Positions 46,243 to 54,529 are shown, counted from the first letter of the stretch. The stretch: 64,000 bases of DNA from Neorhizobium galegae bv. officinalis (GCA_000985875.1 CCRI01000009.1:206227-270226), one strand, 5' to 3'. Translations and numbers: made by a program. Notes: generated by a model not told the origin, from the sequence alone.

Positions 46243-46424
46243 ACTTGTCCCGCACAGGGCTGCTGATGGCGGCCTCGCTCATCATCGTGATCGCCTTCTT
46301 CATCCTCCGTGAGCACTGGGCGCACGCGCTGGGGCTGGCACCATACCTTCTGCTGCTCGCCTGCCCGCTGATGCACCTGTTCCATGGTCATGGCGGCCAC
46401 GATCACAAGGATCGTTCCGACTAG
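46239..46424 (+). CDS. DUF2933 membrane protein
   Basis: This 61-residue protein matches DUF2933: a transmembrane helix ([20 protein letters not shown]), then [18 protein letters not shown] and a His-rich C-terminus ([13 protein letters not shown]) likely to bind metal. It is translationally coupled to copA by ATGA. Such proteins commonly follow copper ATPases; the biochemical role is unknown. Confidence 0.85.
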   Translation: MNLSRTGLLMAASLIIVIAFFILREHWAHALGLAPYLLLLACPLMHLFHGHGGHDHKDRSD

Positions 46425-46438
46425 CCCTGGAGCGCCTC

Positions 46439-46465
46439 GTCCGGCGCGGCAACGCTGCGCCGGAC
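46439..46465. other. Strong hairpin after the copper operon
   Basis: A perfect 9-base-pair stem (GTCCGGCGC / GCGCCGGAC) with a 9-base loop starts 15 bases after the copper operon. There is no T run, so it is more a stability element than a full terminator. Confidence 0.5.
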
Positions 46466-46488
46466 GATGAAGTCAGTAGATTTGCACG

Positions 46489-46537
46489 CCGGAACACGGA
46501 TCAGCATCGAAACACCGGCCAGTTCCGGGGCTTTTTT
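46489..46537 (+). terminator. Possible terminator of the copper operon
   Basis: CCGGAAC (46489-46495) pairs with GTTCCGG (46522-46528), a 7-base-pair stem with a long loop, followed by GGC and six T residues at 46532-46537. The U run supports termination, the long loop weakens the call. Confidence 0.4.
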
Positions 46538-46579
46538 GCATCTCACTCTATCAAATCACAGGAGTGGTCGGTGCTGCGA

Positions 46580-47323
46580 TCAGCACCAGCCGCCCTTGCC
46601 GGCGCCCGGCCGCCTGGCCAGGCCCTCGTTGACAAGGATATCGGCGAGCGAGCGGCCGTTGCGCGTCACTTCGCGCAGCTTGTGTCCTTCGACCTCGTCT
46701 TCATTGCCCTGCCAGGTGACCAGCTCGAACGGCCCGGAATCGAGGAAGGCGCGCACCCGCAGTTCCGCATCGCTCGCCTTGATCCGCTCCGCCTCGCAAC
46801 GCGGCTTCTTGATATCGGGCACCTCGATGCCGACCAGCCGGATCTTCTGGCCATGGAACATGAAACGGTCGGCGGCCACGACGCAGTCGTCCTGCTTGGC
46901 CGAGCCGCATAGATAAAATTTCGCCTCATAGGCGCCGGCAAGGCTCTCATTGCTCTTCGGCGGTTCGGCAGGTTTCTGGATCTCGTCGAGGACCGGCTTG
47001 CCGATCGGCGCCGGCGGGATGATCGCGGCGGTATGGCTCTGGTCCGGAGCGACCGCGGGCTTCGGCGTCACCGGCCGATGAGACGGCCCGGAACTCGCCT
47101 GGACAGGCTTTGCCGGCACCGGTTTTACCGCGACCTGGACCGGTCGACCGGACGTCAGGCCTTTGACAAACCGCCTCGCCTCCGCGGAATTCTCATAAAG
47201 CGCGATGCCGCCGGCCACCACCGCCAGCGCTCCGAGCCAGGGCCAGATCGTCGAGCCGGAGCCCGACGACCGCTTGGGCGCGCTTCTGCGCCGAGAACCG
47301 GATTTGCCGCGCGTTTGAGCCAT
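46580..47323 (-). CDS. Membrane-anchored SNase-like nuclease
   Basis: This 247-residue protein has a basic N-terminal cytoplasmic tail (RGKSGSRRRSAPKRSSGSG), a transmembrane helix (WPWLGALAVVAGGIALYE), a Pro-rich linker, and a C-terminal staphylococcal-nuclease-like domain (RFMFHGQKIRLVGIEVPDI, then CEAERIKA). In true SNase the catalytic residues are Arg35, Glu43 and Arg87. Here the Arg/Glu pair is not certain, so nuclease activity is doubtful; related proteins are annotated thermonuclease family. Confidence 0.75.
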   Translation of the reverse strand: MAQTRGKSGSRRRSAPKRSSGSGSTIWPWLGALAVVAGGIALYENSAEARRFVKGLTSGRPVQVAVKPVPAKPVQASSGPSHRPVTPKPAVAPDQSHTAAIIPPAPIGKPVLDEIQKPAEPPKSNESLAGAYEAKFYLCGSAKQDDCVVAADRFMFHGQKIRLVGIEVPDIKKPRCEAERIKASDAELRVRAFLDSGPFELVTWQGNEDEVEGHKLREVTRNGRSLADILVNEGLARRPGAGKGGWC

Positions 47324-47395
47324 GACGATCTCTCCTGTCGAATCGGAAAGAAGTATCGGAGGGAAGGATTGCCGAAAGGTTTCAGGAGGAGCGGT

Positions 47396-47659
47396 TCAGT
47401 AGTGGAAACGGCATTGGAGGATGATCAGCGTCTGTCGGTCGCCTTGTCCTTCAACGTAATAAGTCAGCCTATGCTCCTGCGAAATCCGTCTTGACCAGGT
47501 GCCTTTCATCTGTCCGCGCAGAGGCTCCGGTTTCCCCAGCCCTTCGAAGGGATGGCTCATTGTGTCCCGCAGAAGCTCGTTCACGCGGGCGAGCATTTTT
47601 TTGTGCTCCTGCCAGTAAAGATAGTCCGCCAATCCACGCCCCTGCCACGCCAACAGCAT
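47396..47659 (-). CDS. yoeB: YoeB-type mRNA interferase toxin
   Basis: This 87-residue protein matches Txe/YoeB toxins, ribosome-dependent mRNases. It has ADYLYWQEHKK near the N-terminus, KPEPLRGQMKGTWSRRISQE in the middle, HRLTYYV and the C-terminal ILQCRFHY, which contains the catalytic residues. ATG 47659 aligns with the start of other family members. A GTG at 47665, touching the yefM stop, is an alternative. It is downstream of its antitoxin. Confidence 0.92.
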   Translation of the reverse strand: MLLAWQGRGLADYLYWQEHKKMLARVNELLRDTMSHPFEGLGKPEPLRGQMKGTWSRRISQEHRLTYYVEGQGDRQTLIILQCRFHY

Positions 47660-47665
47660 AGGCAC

Positions 47666-47926
47666 TCATTCCGGATCGATAAGATCGTGATGGACGAGCC
47701 CCTTGCCGGCTTTGGCGTCGGCAAACGCCTCCATCAGCCGCGTCGCATTAGCGGGCGTCGACATCAGGTGCAACGTCTCCAGCATGCCTTCATACTCGTC
47801 CTTGTCGATCAGGATGGCCGACGGCTTGTCGCGGCGCATGATCTCGATCGGCACGCGGTCGTTCGAGACCTCGTCCAGAAGGCTGGCAAGTTCCTGCCGG
47901 GCTTGGGAAAACATGACGGTGCGCAT
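47666..47926 (-). CDS. yefM: YefM-type antitoxin
   Basis: This 86-residue protein is the YefM/Phd antitoxin that neutralises YoeB and represses the operon. The N-terminal DNA-binding half reads MFSQARQELASLLDEVSNDR, then PSAILIDKDEYEGMLETLHL. The start is one of two adjacent ATGs (47929 and 47926); GGAGG spacing favours 47926. The start is preceded by the palindrome at 47945-47962. Confidence 0.9.
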   Translation of the reverse strand: MRTVMFSQARQELASLLDEVSNDRVPIEIMRRDKPSAILIDKDEYEGMLETLHLMSTPANATRLMEAFADAKAGKGLVHHDLIDPE

Positions 47927-47944
47927 CATGGCCTCCAAATGACT

Positions 47945-47962
47945 TGTACGATAAATGGTACA
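47945..47962 (-). promoter_or_regulatory. YefM-YoeB operator palindrome
   Basis: TGTAC at 47945-47949 and GTACA at 47958-47962 form an inverted repeat with an 8-base centre, 16 bases before the yefM start. The TGTAC half-site is the known core of the YefM-YoeB operator in Escherichia coli. Confidence 0.65.
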
Positions 47963-47986
47963 TGTCGTAGCCAAAATCAATCTACC

Positions 47987-48736
47987 CTACCCCGCCCTGC
48001 CCGTGGCGAGCGCCACCGCCCAGTCGGCGCGGCCGTTTTCGGCGGCGAGGCGCGACATCGCCAGATGGTCGTAGGCCACGTTGCGGAACTGCGGTATCCA
48101 GCCCGCGGACGTCTTTTCCAGGATCGCGTAGGACGCCATCGTGTGGCCAGTCTCCACTTTGTGGAAGCAAGGCGTGTCGTCGTCATAGGCCGGGCAGCCG
48201 ACGCTGCCGGGATTGACGATCAGTCGGCCGTCGGAGAGCTGCACCGCCCGCGGAATATGGCTGTGGCCGCAGAGGATCAGCGGCTGCTCGATGCCTTCCG
48301 CCAGCGCCTCGATCTCTTCCAGCGGCTTCAGGAAGACATGGCCTTCGCTGGATACCTGCTCCAGCCAATAGACGTTGTCCGATTGCGGCGTCGCATGGCA
48401 GAGATAGGCCTCGTCCCGATAGACGGCGCTGAACGGCAGCTTACGCAGCCATTGCAGGTGGCGCGGCGCGAGTTCGGAAAAGGCATGTACTTCCCAGGAC
48501 GGCATGGCATCCGCCGGGTTCTCGATCAGATAGCGGTCGTGATTGCCGCGCACCGTCAGCGTCGCCATCGTATCAAGGAGGAGCAGCAGGTCGGCAGTGC
48601 GCCCGGCTTCGAGCGGGCCACTGAGGCAATCGCCGAGATTGACGATGTCGGTGATGCCCTGCGCATGAATGTCGGCGAGCACCGCTTCGAGCGCTGCGCA
48701 GTTGCCATGAATGTCGGCGATCGCGGCAAAGCGCAT
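47987..48736 (-). CDS. Metallophosphoesterase
   Basis: This 249-residue calcineurin-like phosphoesterase has the full motif series: AIADIHGNCAALEAVL, NLGDCLSGPLEAG, VRGNHD, CHATP and GHSHIP followed by NPGSVG. It probably hydrolyses a small phosphodiester or phosphomonoester. Its start shares one base with the stop of uraH (TGATG), so it is translated with the purine catabolic genes although it has no known role in the pathway. Confidence 0.87.
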   Translation of the reverse strand: MRFAAIADIHGNCAALEAVLADIHAQGITDIVNLGDCLSGPLEAGRTADLLLLLDTMATLTVRGNHDRYLIENPADAMPSWEVHAFSELAPRHLQWLRKLPFSAVYRDEAYLCHATPQSDNVYWLEQVSSEGHVFLKPLEEIEALAEGIEQPLILCGHSHIPRAVQLSDGRLIVNPGSVGCPAYDDDTPCFHKVETGHTMASYAILEKTSAGWIPQFRNVAYDHLAMSRLAAENGRADWAVALATGRAG

Positions 48737-49092
48737 CAGCTCCCCCGATAGGTGGAATAACCGTAGGGCGAGAGCAGCAGCGGCACATGGTAATGCGCCG
48801 TCGTGTCGGCAATGCCGAAGCGGATCGGGATCACGTCGAGAAAGGCCGGCTCGTCGAGCGTGATGCCGCGGGCGCGAAGATAGTCTCCGGCGTGGAAGAC
48901 CAATTCGTATTCGCCGGCAAGAAACGTCTCGCCGATCAGGATCGGCCCGCCATCGACGCGGCCGTCGCTATTGGTGAAGACAGTTTTGAGTTTTTCGCGA
49001 GTCTCGCCGTTCAGCCGGTAGAGATCGATCGACAGTCCCTCGGCGGGTTTGCCGCTGGCGGTGTCGAGAACATGGGTGGTGAGGCCGGTCAT
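48736..49092 (-). CDS. uraH: 5-hydroxyisourate hydrolase
   Basis: This 118-residue transthyretin-related protein hydrolyses 5-hydroxyisourate to OHCU, the second step after urate oxidation. It has the N-terminal [17 protein letters not shown] and the C-terminal [19 protein letters not shown]; the YRGS end is the family's signature and supplies catalytic residues along with the His and Arg. It overlaps allA by 4 bases and the phosphoesterase gene by 1 base. Confidence 0.95.
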   Translation of the reverse strand: MTGLTTHVLDTASGKPAEGLSIDLYRLNGETREKLKTVFTNSDGRVDGGPILIGETFLAGEYELVFHAGDYLRARGITLDEPAFLDVIPIRFGIADTTAHYHVPLLLSPYGYSTYRGS

Positions 49093-49589
49093 AGGCTCGG
49101 CTCCGAGATCAGATAGGGGGTTTCGAAGAAGGCCTCCTCATAATTCGCGGAGGTATTGTCCCTGTCCACCACCAGGAAATCGCTAACGACGCCGATCGCC
49201 ATCAGGGGATGGTGCCAGGCCTTTGGGAAATAATTGACCCCCTGGTGCGGCTGCACGAGGAAAACCTGCGGCTTGCCCGGCCGGCCGTCTTCGTCATGGG
49301 AAACCGCGATCAGGAACGGCTGGCCCGATATCGGCGAAAAGCTCTGGCTGGCGAAGGGATGCCGCTCCATCATGGTGATCGCGTAGGGGAATTGCCGCGG
49401 CTTGCTGCGGAAGATGCTGAAGATCAGCCGCTCGGGCTCGCCGATCACCACGGGCTCGGCAAGCGCGTGATAGCGCTCCGTCGTGCCGCCGTTGATCAGC
49501 CGCATGGTCGCCGGGTCGGCCTCGATGACATCGCCGAAGGGAGCGAAGGCTTCCTTTGTGAGAGGCAGGATTTCCAGATATTCGGTCAA
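49089..49589 (-). CDS. allA: Ureidoglycolate lyase
   Basis: This 166-residue protein is ureidoglycolate lyase, which cleaves ureidoglycolate to glyoxylate and urea, the end of the allantoin route. The core has [33 protein letters not shown] and the metal-site His-containing [16 protein letters not shown]. It overlaps uraH by 4 bases, and hepT ends 29 bases upstream. Confidence 0.93.
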   Translation of the reverse strand: MTEYLEILPLTKEAFAPFGDVIEADPATMRLINGGTTERYHALAEPVVIGEPERLIFSIFRSKPRQFPYAITMMERHPFASQSFSPISGQPFLIAVSHDEDGRPGKPQVFLVQPHQGVNYFPKAWHHPLMAIGVVSDFLVVDRDNTSANYEEAFFETPYLISEPSL

Positions 49590-49618
49590 TTTATTCGCCT
49601 TCAGTCATTCGGCTTCAT

Positions 49619-49981
49619 TCATTCGCCCTGGGCACGCCAGTTGCGCAGGGAGTCGAGCTGGGAAACCAGCAGCGGCAGGGAGGTTTTCACCGTATCCAGA
49701 ACGATGGGAAGCTCCAGCTCGTAATAATCATGGACGACGAAATTGCGCATGCCCTTCATTTTCGACCAGGGAATTTCCGGATGATCGACGGGGAAGTCTG
49801 GATGATGGGTCATGATCCTGGCGGCACTCTCGCCGATCAGGATCAACGCCATGCCGACCGCCATCTGCGTGCGAATGTCGCCGAGAAACGTTTCCTGCTC
49901 CATGCCGGCCACGAACTCGCAGGCCTGAAGCGCGGCAGAATGCATTTGGTCGAGATATTCCCTCAGTCGGTCAGCACTCAT
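49619..49981 (-). CDS. hepT: HepT-like HEPN toxin
   Basis: This 120-residue protein belongs to the HepT (formerly DUF86) group of HEPN toxins. The characteristic R-x4-6-H-x-Y motif is RNFVVHDYYE near residue 80. It is presumed to be an RNase that is AMPylated by its partner MntA. Its start overlaps the mntA stop by 4 bases. It sits inside the purine operon, 29 bases before allA. Confidence 0.87.
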   Translation of the reverse strand: MSADRLREYLDQMHSAALQACEFVAGMEQETFLGDIRTQMAVGMALILIGESAARIMTHHPDFPVDHPEIPWSKMKGMRNFVVHDYYELELPIVLDTVKTSLPLLVSQLDSLRNWRAQGE

Positions 49982-50268
49982 ATGGGTGCCGCTTCCGACA
50001 GGATCCGGTCGCGCATCGAATTGCGGATGCCCCCGGACGTGACGAGATCGACCTTGACCTGCAGCAGCGTTTCGAGCGTGTCCTGCAGCCCGCCGAGATC
50101 GAAGAGGGTGATGCCGGGAAGTGCATCGACAAGGATGTCGATATCACTATCCGGTCCGTCTTCGCCACGCGCCACGGAGCCGAAGACGCGCGGGTTGGTC
50201 GCGTTGAAGCGTTTTGTCGCCTCGCGGATCGCTTCCCGGTTCTTTTCCAGCACTTCCGACGGTCTCAT
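49978..50268 (-). CDS. mntA: MntA-type nucleotidyltransferase antitoxin
   Basis: This 96-residue minimal nucleotidyltransferase has the motif GSVARGEDGPDSDIDILV, the GS...DID active site needed to transfer AMP. It is the partner and antitoxin of HepT. Start ATG 50268 is preferred over an in-frame start at 50340, which would lie inside uraD. Gene order antitoxin-toxin and the 4-base overlap are typical. Confidence 0.87.
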   Translation of the reverse strand: MRPSEVLEKNREAIREATKRFNATNPRVFGSVARGEDGPDSDIDILVDALPGITLFDLGGLQDTLETLLQVKVDLVTSGGIRNSMRDRILSEAAPI

Positions 50269-50336
50269 GACGGCGTCACTCCTGATATCGCCAATATAAG
50301 CGACGGAGAGGATTGAGGAAAGCAGCGTCCGAGGCG

Positions 50337-50834
50337 TCAATGTCCCGGAAGCAGCGATTGCAGGCGCAGGAGCGCGATCTTTTCCACCTGGGCGGTAGCG
50401 GTGTCGAACTCCTCGTCCGCCGAATTGTCGATCCGCTTCTCGAAGGCTGCGAGAATGTCGTCCTTGGTCAGGCCCTTGACCGCGATGATGAAGGGGAAGC
50501 CGAATTTTTCCGTATAGGCGGTGTTGAGCTCGGTGAAGCGGGCGTGCTCGGCAGCGCTCAGGCGGTCCAGCCCGGCGCCGGCCTGTTCCTTTTTGCTGTC
50601 CTCGGTGAGTTCGCCGGCAATCGCGAGCTTGCCCGCAAGGTCCGGGTGGGCGCGCAGCACGCCGAGGCGTTCCTCGCGGCTTGCCTTGCGGAAGATCGAG
50701 GTCAGCGCGTCATGCACGCTCTTGGACGTCAGCGGCACCAGCATCAGCCCGGAATCATAGGCCCGCTCAGCGATGAAGGGAGAATGTTCGAACACGCCGC
50801 CGAACATCTGGATAAAGTCGCCGCGGGCGGTCAT
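50337..50834 (-). CDS. uraD: OHCU decarboxylase
   Basis: This 165-residue enzyme decarboxylates 2-oxo-4-hydroxy-4-carboxy-5-ureidoimidazoline to S-allantoin. It has MFGGVFEHSPFIAERAYD and the catalytic loop VLRAHPDLAGKLAIAGEL with His, and FIIAVKGLTKDDILAAFE near the end. Start ATG 50834 is confirmed by the 4-base overlap with the puuE stop. It is followed by mntA after 68 bases. Confidence 0.94.
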   Translation of the reverse strand: MTARGDFIQMFGGVFEHSPFIAERAYDSGLMLVPLTSKSVHDALTSIFRKASREERLGVLRAHPDLAGKLAIAGELTEDSKKEQAGAGLDRLSAAEHARFTELNTAYTEKFGFPFIIAVKGLTKDDILAAFEKRIDNSADEEFDTATAQVEKIALLRLQSLLPGH

Positions 50835-51757
50835 AGAGCGCCCGCCGGCTTGTGGTGTTCGTGCCAATGCCTGGCAATCTCGATGCGTTGCGGGATCCAG
50901 ACCTTGTCGTGGCTGAGCACGTATTCGATGAAGCGCTTCAGTGCGGCAGCGCGGCCTGGCCGCCCGACGAGGCGGCAGTGGAGGCCGACCGACATCATCT
51001 TCGGCGCGCCCTCCTTCCCTTCCTGGTAGAGCACGTCGAAGGCGTCCTTGAGGTAGGTGAAGAACTGGTCGCCGGCGTTAAAACCCTGCGGCGTGGCAAA
51101 CCGCATGTCGTTGGTCTCCAGCGTATAGGGGATGATCAGGAACGGCTTGCCGTCGAGACCCTTGACCCAATAGGGCAGGTCGTCCGCGTAACTGTCTGAG
51201 GAATAGAGGAAACCTCCCTCCTCCATGACCAGTTTCAGCGTGTTGTCGGAAGGCTTGCCTTGGTACATGCCGTAGGGCCGCTCGCCGACCAATTCGGTAT
51301 GCAGGCGCACGGCTTCGAGAATGTGCTCGCGCTCCTTCGCCTCCGGGAAATCCTTGTATTCCAGCCAGCGATAGCCGTGGCTGGCGATTTCCCAGCCGGC
51401 TTCCTTCATGGCGGCGACGGCCTCCGGGTTGCGGGCCATGGCGAGCGTCACGCCGTAGACGGTGGTCTGCACCTTGAGATCGGTGAACATCCGGAAGAGC
51501 CGCCAGAAGCCGGCGCGCGAGCCGTATTCGTAGATCGACTCCATGTTGAGGTTGCGCTGGCCCGGCCAGGGCGCGGCACCGACGATTTCCGACAGCAGGT
51601 TTTCCGAGGCCGGATCGCCGTCCATGATCGAGCTCTCGCCGCCCTCCTCGTAATTGATCACGAACTGAACGGCGACATGGGCGCCGCCGGGCCATTTCGG
51701 ATCTGGAGTGGTACGGCCGTAGCCGACGAGTTCGCGCGGATAGTCTCTTGCCTGCAT
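50831..51757 (-). CDS. puuE: Allantoinase (polysaccharide-deacetylase family)
   Basis: This 308-residue protein is PuuE, a metal-independent or metal-poor allantoinase of the polysaccharide deacetylase fold that opens allantoin to allantoate. It has QFVINYEEGGESSIMDGD, YGSRAGFWRLFRMF, EIASHGYRWLEY and LHCRLVGRPGRAAALKRFI. It is first in the minus-strand purine operon, so its promoter should lie in the short gap 51758-51828 or nearby. Confidence 0.94.
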   Translation of the reverse strand: MQARDYPRELVGYGRTTPDPKWPGGAHVAVQFVINYEEGGESSIMDGDPASENLLSEIVGAAPWPGQRNLNMESIYEYGSRAGFWRLFRMFTDLKVQTTVYGVTLAMARNPEAVAAMKEAGWEIASHGYRWLEYKDFPEAKEREHILEAVRLHTELVGERPYGMYQGKPSDNTLKLVMEEGGFLYSSDSYADDLPYWVKGLDGKPFLIIPYTLETNDMRFATPQGFNAGDQFFTYLKDAFDVLYQEGKEGAPKMMSVGLHCRLVGRPGRAAALKRFIEYVLSHDKVWIPQRIEIARHWHEHHKPAGAL

Positions 51758-51828
51758 GGATCACCTTCGACGAATGAGGCCGGACGGTAGCGCACCCGTT
51801 CCGGCCATGTCGAGATGGAAACGTCCTC

Positions 51829-52131
51829 TCAGAGGCCGAGCGCGCGAAGGATCGCGACTGAGGCGACGCCGAGTGCCACGGAAACAAGCATCGGCAGTCG
51901 AAGTGCCGCAAAAGCAGTCACGGCGCAGGCCAAGGTTTCGGCAATCCCGGTGGCAAAGGCGGTCGGCGCGACGACCGCCATCAGCACGGCGGGCGGGATC
52001 GATTCGATCGCCTTGCGGCGACTGCCTTCGAGCGAGACATGGCGGATGAGGACGAGACCGCTCAACCGGGTGAGCACGGTGGCGGCCGCCATCGCGAGGA
52101 TCGCGACGAGCGTGGCGAGATCGACGGTCAC
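51829..52131 (-). CDS. azlD: AzlD-type amino acid exporter subunit
   Basis: This 100-residue membrane protein matches AzlD: three or four helices, with ILAMAAATVLTRLSGLVLIR and SIPPAVLMAVVAPTAFATG. It is the small partner of AzlC in branched-chain amino acid efflux. Its start overlaps the azlC stop by 4 bases (ATGA). Confidence 0.9.
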   Translation of the reverse strand: MTVDLATLVAILAMAAATVLTRLSGLVLIRHVSLEGSRRKAIESIPPAVLMAVVAPTAFATGIAETLACAVTAFAALRLPMLVSVALGVASVAILRALGL

Positions 52132-52835
52132 GGCGTCACCTCCACATCTTGAGATTTGCCGGTCAGCGTGGCGGCGGCAAGGCCGGCGACGGCGCCGGCG
52201 GCGATATACCAGACGCCCGGCACGAAATGCTGGGTGGCGACGGCGGCAACCCCGCTCGCCAGCAGCACGGCGCCGGTTTCCGCCCCCTTCCAGAAGCCCA
52301 TGACCAGAACGATGAAGACGGCCGGAAAGGTGAAATCGAGCCCGAGCACCACCGGGTCGCCGAGAAAAGCACCGAGGGCGGCACCTGCAAGGCCTGAAAA
52401 CACCCAGGCGAGGTAGAAGGGTGCGACGAGGCCGGCAAACCAGGCGGGGGTGAGCCGCGCCACCTTGGCGCGGAACTCGGCCATCGCCCAGATCTCGTCG
52501 GCGAGGAACAGCATGGAGAGATAACGCGCCGGCTGGCGGAAACCACCCATTCTGGTGCCAAGCGAGGCGCTCATCAGCACGTGGCGGATGTTGACCAGCA
52601 GGGCTGCGAAACCGACGCCGGTCCAGGAGGCCGGATGGGTCCAGATATCCATCGCCACGAATTGCGAGCCGCCGGCAAAGACCAGCGCGCTCATCAGGCC
52701 CGCTTCCGCCGGCGACAGGCCCTTGGTGGCCGCCACCGCGCCGAACACGAGGCCGATCGGGATGACGGCGGCGATCAGCGGCGAGATTGCCCGCATGCCT
52801 CCGAGGAAGTCCTGCAGTTTTGTATTGTTGTTCAC
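52128..52835 (-). CDS. azlC: AzlC-type branched-chain amino acid exporter
   Basis: This 235-residue membrane protein matches AzlC: SPLIAAVIPIGLVFGAVAAT, LSPAEAGLMSALVFAGGSQF and a Gly-rich end. With AzlD it forms an efflux pump for valine, leucine and related amino acids. It begins 67 bases after the AraC gene in the same direction, so the regulator and exporter may share a transcript. Confidence 0.92.
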   Translation of the reverse strand: MNNNTKLQDFLGGMRAISPLIAAVIPIGLVFGAVAATKGLSPAEAGLMSALVFAGGSQFVAMDIWTHPASWTGVGFAALLVNIRHVLMSASLGTRMGGFRQPARYLSMLFLADEIWAMAEFRAKVARLTPAWFAGLVAPFYLAWVFSGLAGAALGAFLGDPVVLGLDFTFPAVFIVLVMGFWKGAETGAVLLASGVAAVATQHFVPGVWYIAAGAVAGLAAATLTGKSQDVEVTP

Positions 52836-52902
52836 GTCGAAAACCTCCGATGGAGACGGAGGTCTAAGGGGTTAGGCAGATGCCCGTCTTGAACGAAAGT
52901 GA

Positions 52903-53760
52903 TCAGCGCGCCCGATACTGGCCCGGCGTCAGCCCGGTGCGGGCCTTGAAATGACGGGTGAAATGCGCCTGGTCGGCAAAGCCGCATTCGAGCGCGATCT
53001 CGGCCGGCTGGCCGCCTTCCCTCAAGCGTTTGCGTGCCGCGCGGATGCGGATATCGGTCAGGAAGGAATGCGGGGTGATGTGGAATTCCTTGCGGAAGGC
53101 ACGGATGAGATGCGCGCGGCTGAGACCCGCGACCGTTGCCAATTCCTCCAGCCCCACATCGGAAGCAAAATTCTCGACCAGGTAGTCGCGGGCCTCACGG
53201 ACGGCGGTGCGCTCGGTGGTATCGACCGGCACGATGATCGAGCTGCCGTGGCGGCGAAACACCGCATCCAGCACCAGGAACATCGCCTGGCTGGTCTCGA
53301 GCGCGCCGGAGCCCTCTTCCAGCGTCCGGTGCGCCTTGTGGAAAGCGTCGGCGAGCGCCTGGTCGTGGAGGAGCTGGATGCCGAAGGCGGGCGTGCCCTC
53401 AAAGGATTTGCCGGTGACGTCTTCGAGGATCTCGCGAAACAGCGCGACATCCGGATAGATCATCCGGTAGCGATAACCGCCGTCGCCGGGCGCGCCGTCG
53501 TGGATCTCGCCGGGATTGATGAGATAGATATCACCCGGCCCCGAACTTTCGCGCAGGCCGCGGATGGTCGCCACCTGCGCGCCGCGTTCGATGGCGCCGA
53601 TGCTGAACGTGTCATGCGCATGCGGCGCGAATTCATGGGTGAGGAACGTGGCGGCCAGGCATTCCATGCCCCCGAAACGGCTGTCGCGCCAGAAGCGGGT
53701 TGTTTCCGCCTGGGCGAGCGGCATGTGGTCGGCTGCCTGTTCCTGGGAGACGTTCTGCAT
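52903..53760 (-). CDS. AraC-family regulator
   Basis: This 285-residue regulator has an N-terminal cupin-like sensor (THEFAPHAHDTFSIGAIERG) and a C-terminal AraC DNA-binding domain (LATVAGLSRAHLIRAFRKEF, ...LECGFADQAHFTRHFK). The order azlD-azlC-araC on the minus strand implies it controls azlCD. It is 61 bases downstream of the DUF1045 gene. Confidence 0.9.
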   Translation of the reverse strand: MQNVSQEQAADHMPLAQAETTRFWRDSRFGGMECLAATFLTHEFAPHAHDTFSIGAIERGAQVATIRGLRESSGPGDIYLINPGEIHDGAPGDGGYRYRMIYPDVALFREILEDVTGKSFEGTPAFGIQLLHDQALADAFHKAHRTLEEGSGALETSQAMFLVLDAVFRRHGSSIIVPVDTTERTAVREARDYLVENFASDVGLEELATVAGLSRAHLIRAFRKEFHITPHSFLTDIRIRAARKRLREGGQPAEIALECGFADQAHFTRHFKARTGLTPGQYRAR

Positions 53761-53821
53761 CGCGCGGATATAGCAGATTTCCGCGACGGCCTCTTGAACA
53801 AAAGTGACCGTTTGCGCTCTT

Positions 53822-54529
53822 TCAGGCGATCTTGCGCGCCGCCACGCGGCCCATCGGGTGCAGCGAATGCACCTGGAAGGGCGCGCCCGGCTCTTCCTCG
53901 ATGAACAGCGCCAGATTGGCGATCTCGACCGGCTTTCTGAGATAGGGCTCGAAATAATCGCGCAGCGCCAGATCGAAACGCGGCATCTCGATTGCCGACA
54001 GCGGGCCGGTCAGCGTCATGTGGAAACGGAACTCGTCCATCACGTAAGGATGGCCCCACCGATAAAGGTTGGCGAACTGAGGCGCAGAGAGATCGCCCGA
54101 ATCGCTGCGTTCCAGTTCGGCCTCGGTCAGCGGCGTGCGGAAATTGTCGAATTCCTGGACGACGGAGGCGGCGAGAAACCGGGCGGTGTCGCAGGGGACG
54201 ACCGGCGCCAGGCCGAAGAAATTGCCGAGCCGGACGACTTCGAGCTTCGGCAGTTCGAACGGGCTGTGGGTACCGGCGAAGCGCATCAGGTGGCGCAGCA
54301 GCATCGGTTCGGTGACGTCGGGCGCCAGCCGGAACGGCGCCTTCAGCGTCGCATGGAAACCGTAGCGACGGGGCAGCGCGGTATTGAAGGCGATGTCGTG
54401 GATGCCGATGCCGCGGATGGCCGGCGGCTCCATCGCCTCGCCCGAAAAGGCGTTGCGGCCGAGCCACTGGGCCGCGGCAAGCGTCAGCGGATCATGCGCC
54501 GGAGGCGTGAAATGAATGGCATAGCGCAT
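53822..54529 (-). CDS. DUF1045 2H-type phosphoesterase-like protein
   Basis: This 235-residue protein matches DUF1045 (named for phosphonate operons) of the 2H phosphoesterase superfamily, with two H-x-T motifs: YGFHATLKAPFRLAP near residue 57 and FRFHMTLTGPLSAIE near 170. It likely hydrolyses a cyclic phosphodiester, perhaps a 1,2-cyclic sugar phosphate. No phosphonate C-P lyase genes are nearby. The 123 bases after its start (54530-54652) contain no gene. Confidence 0.85.
   Translation of the reverse strand: MRYAIHFTPPAHDPLTLAAAQWLGRNAFSGEAMEPPAIRGIGIHDIAFNTALPRRYGFHATLKAPFRLAPDVTEPMLLRHLMRFAGTHSPFELPKLEVVRLGNFFGLAPVVPCDTARFLAASVVQEFDNFRTPLTEAELERSDSGDLSAPQFANLYRWGHPYVMDEFRFHMTLTGPLSAIEMPRFDLALRDYFEPYLRKPVEIANLALFIEEEPGAPFQVHSLHPMGRVAARKIA

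Noticed and set aside
46580..47323. A functional secreted thermonuclease
   Set aside because: The protein has an uncleaved-looking N-terminal anchor and the catalytic Arg/Glu set cannot be confirmed by eye, so only SNase-like was called.
53822..54529. A phosphonate C-P lyase operon based on DUF1045
   Set aside because: No phn genes lie nearby; the gene stands with AraC and azlCD, so the phosphonate role is not supported here.
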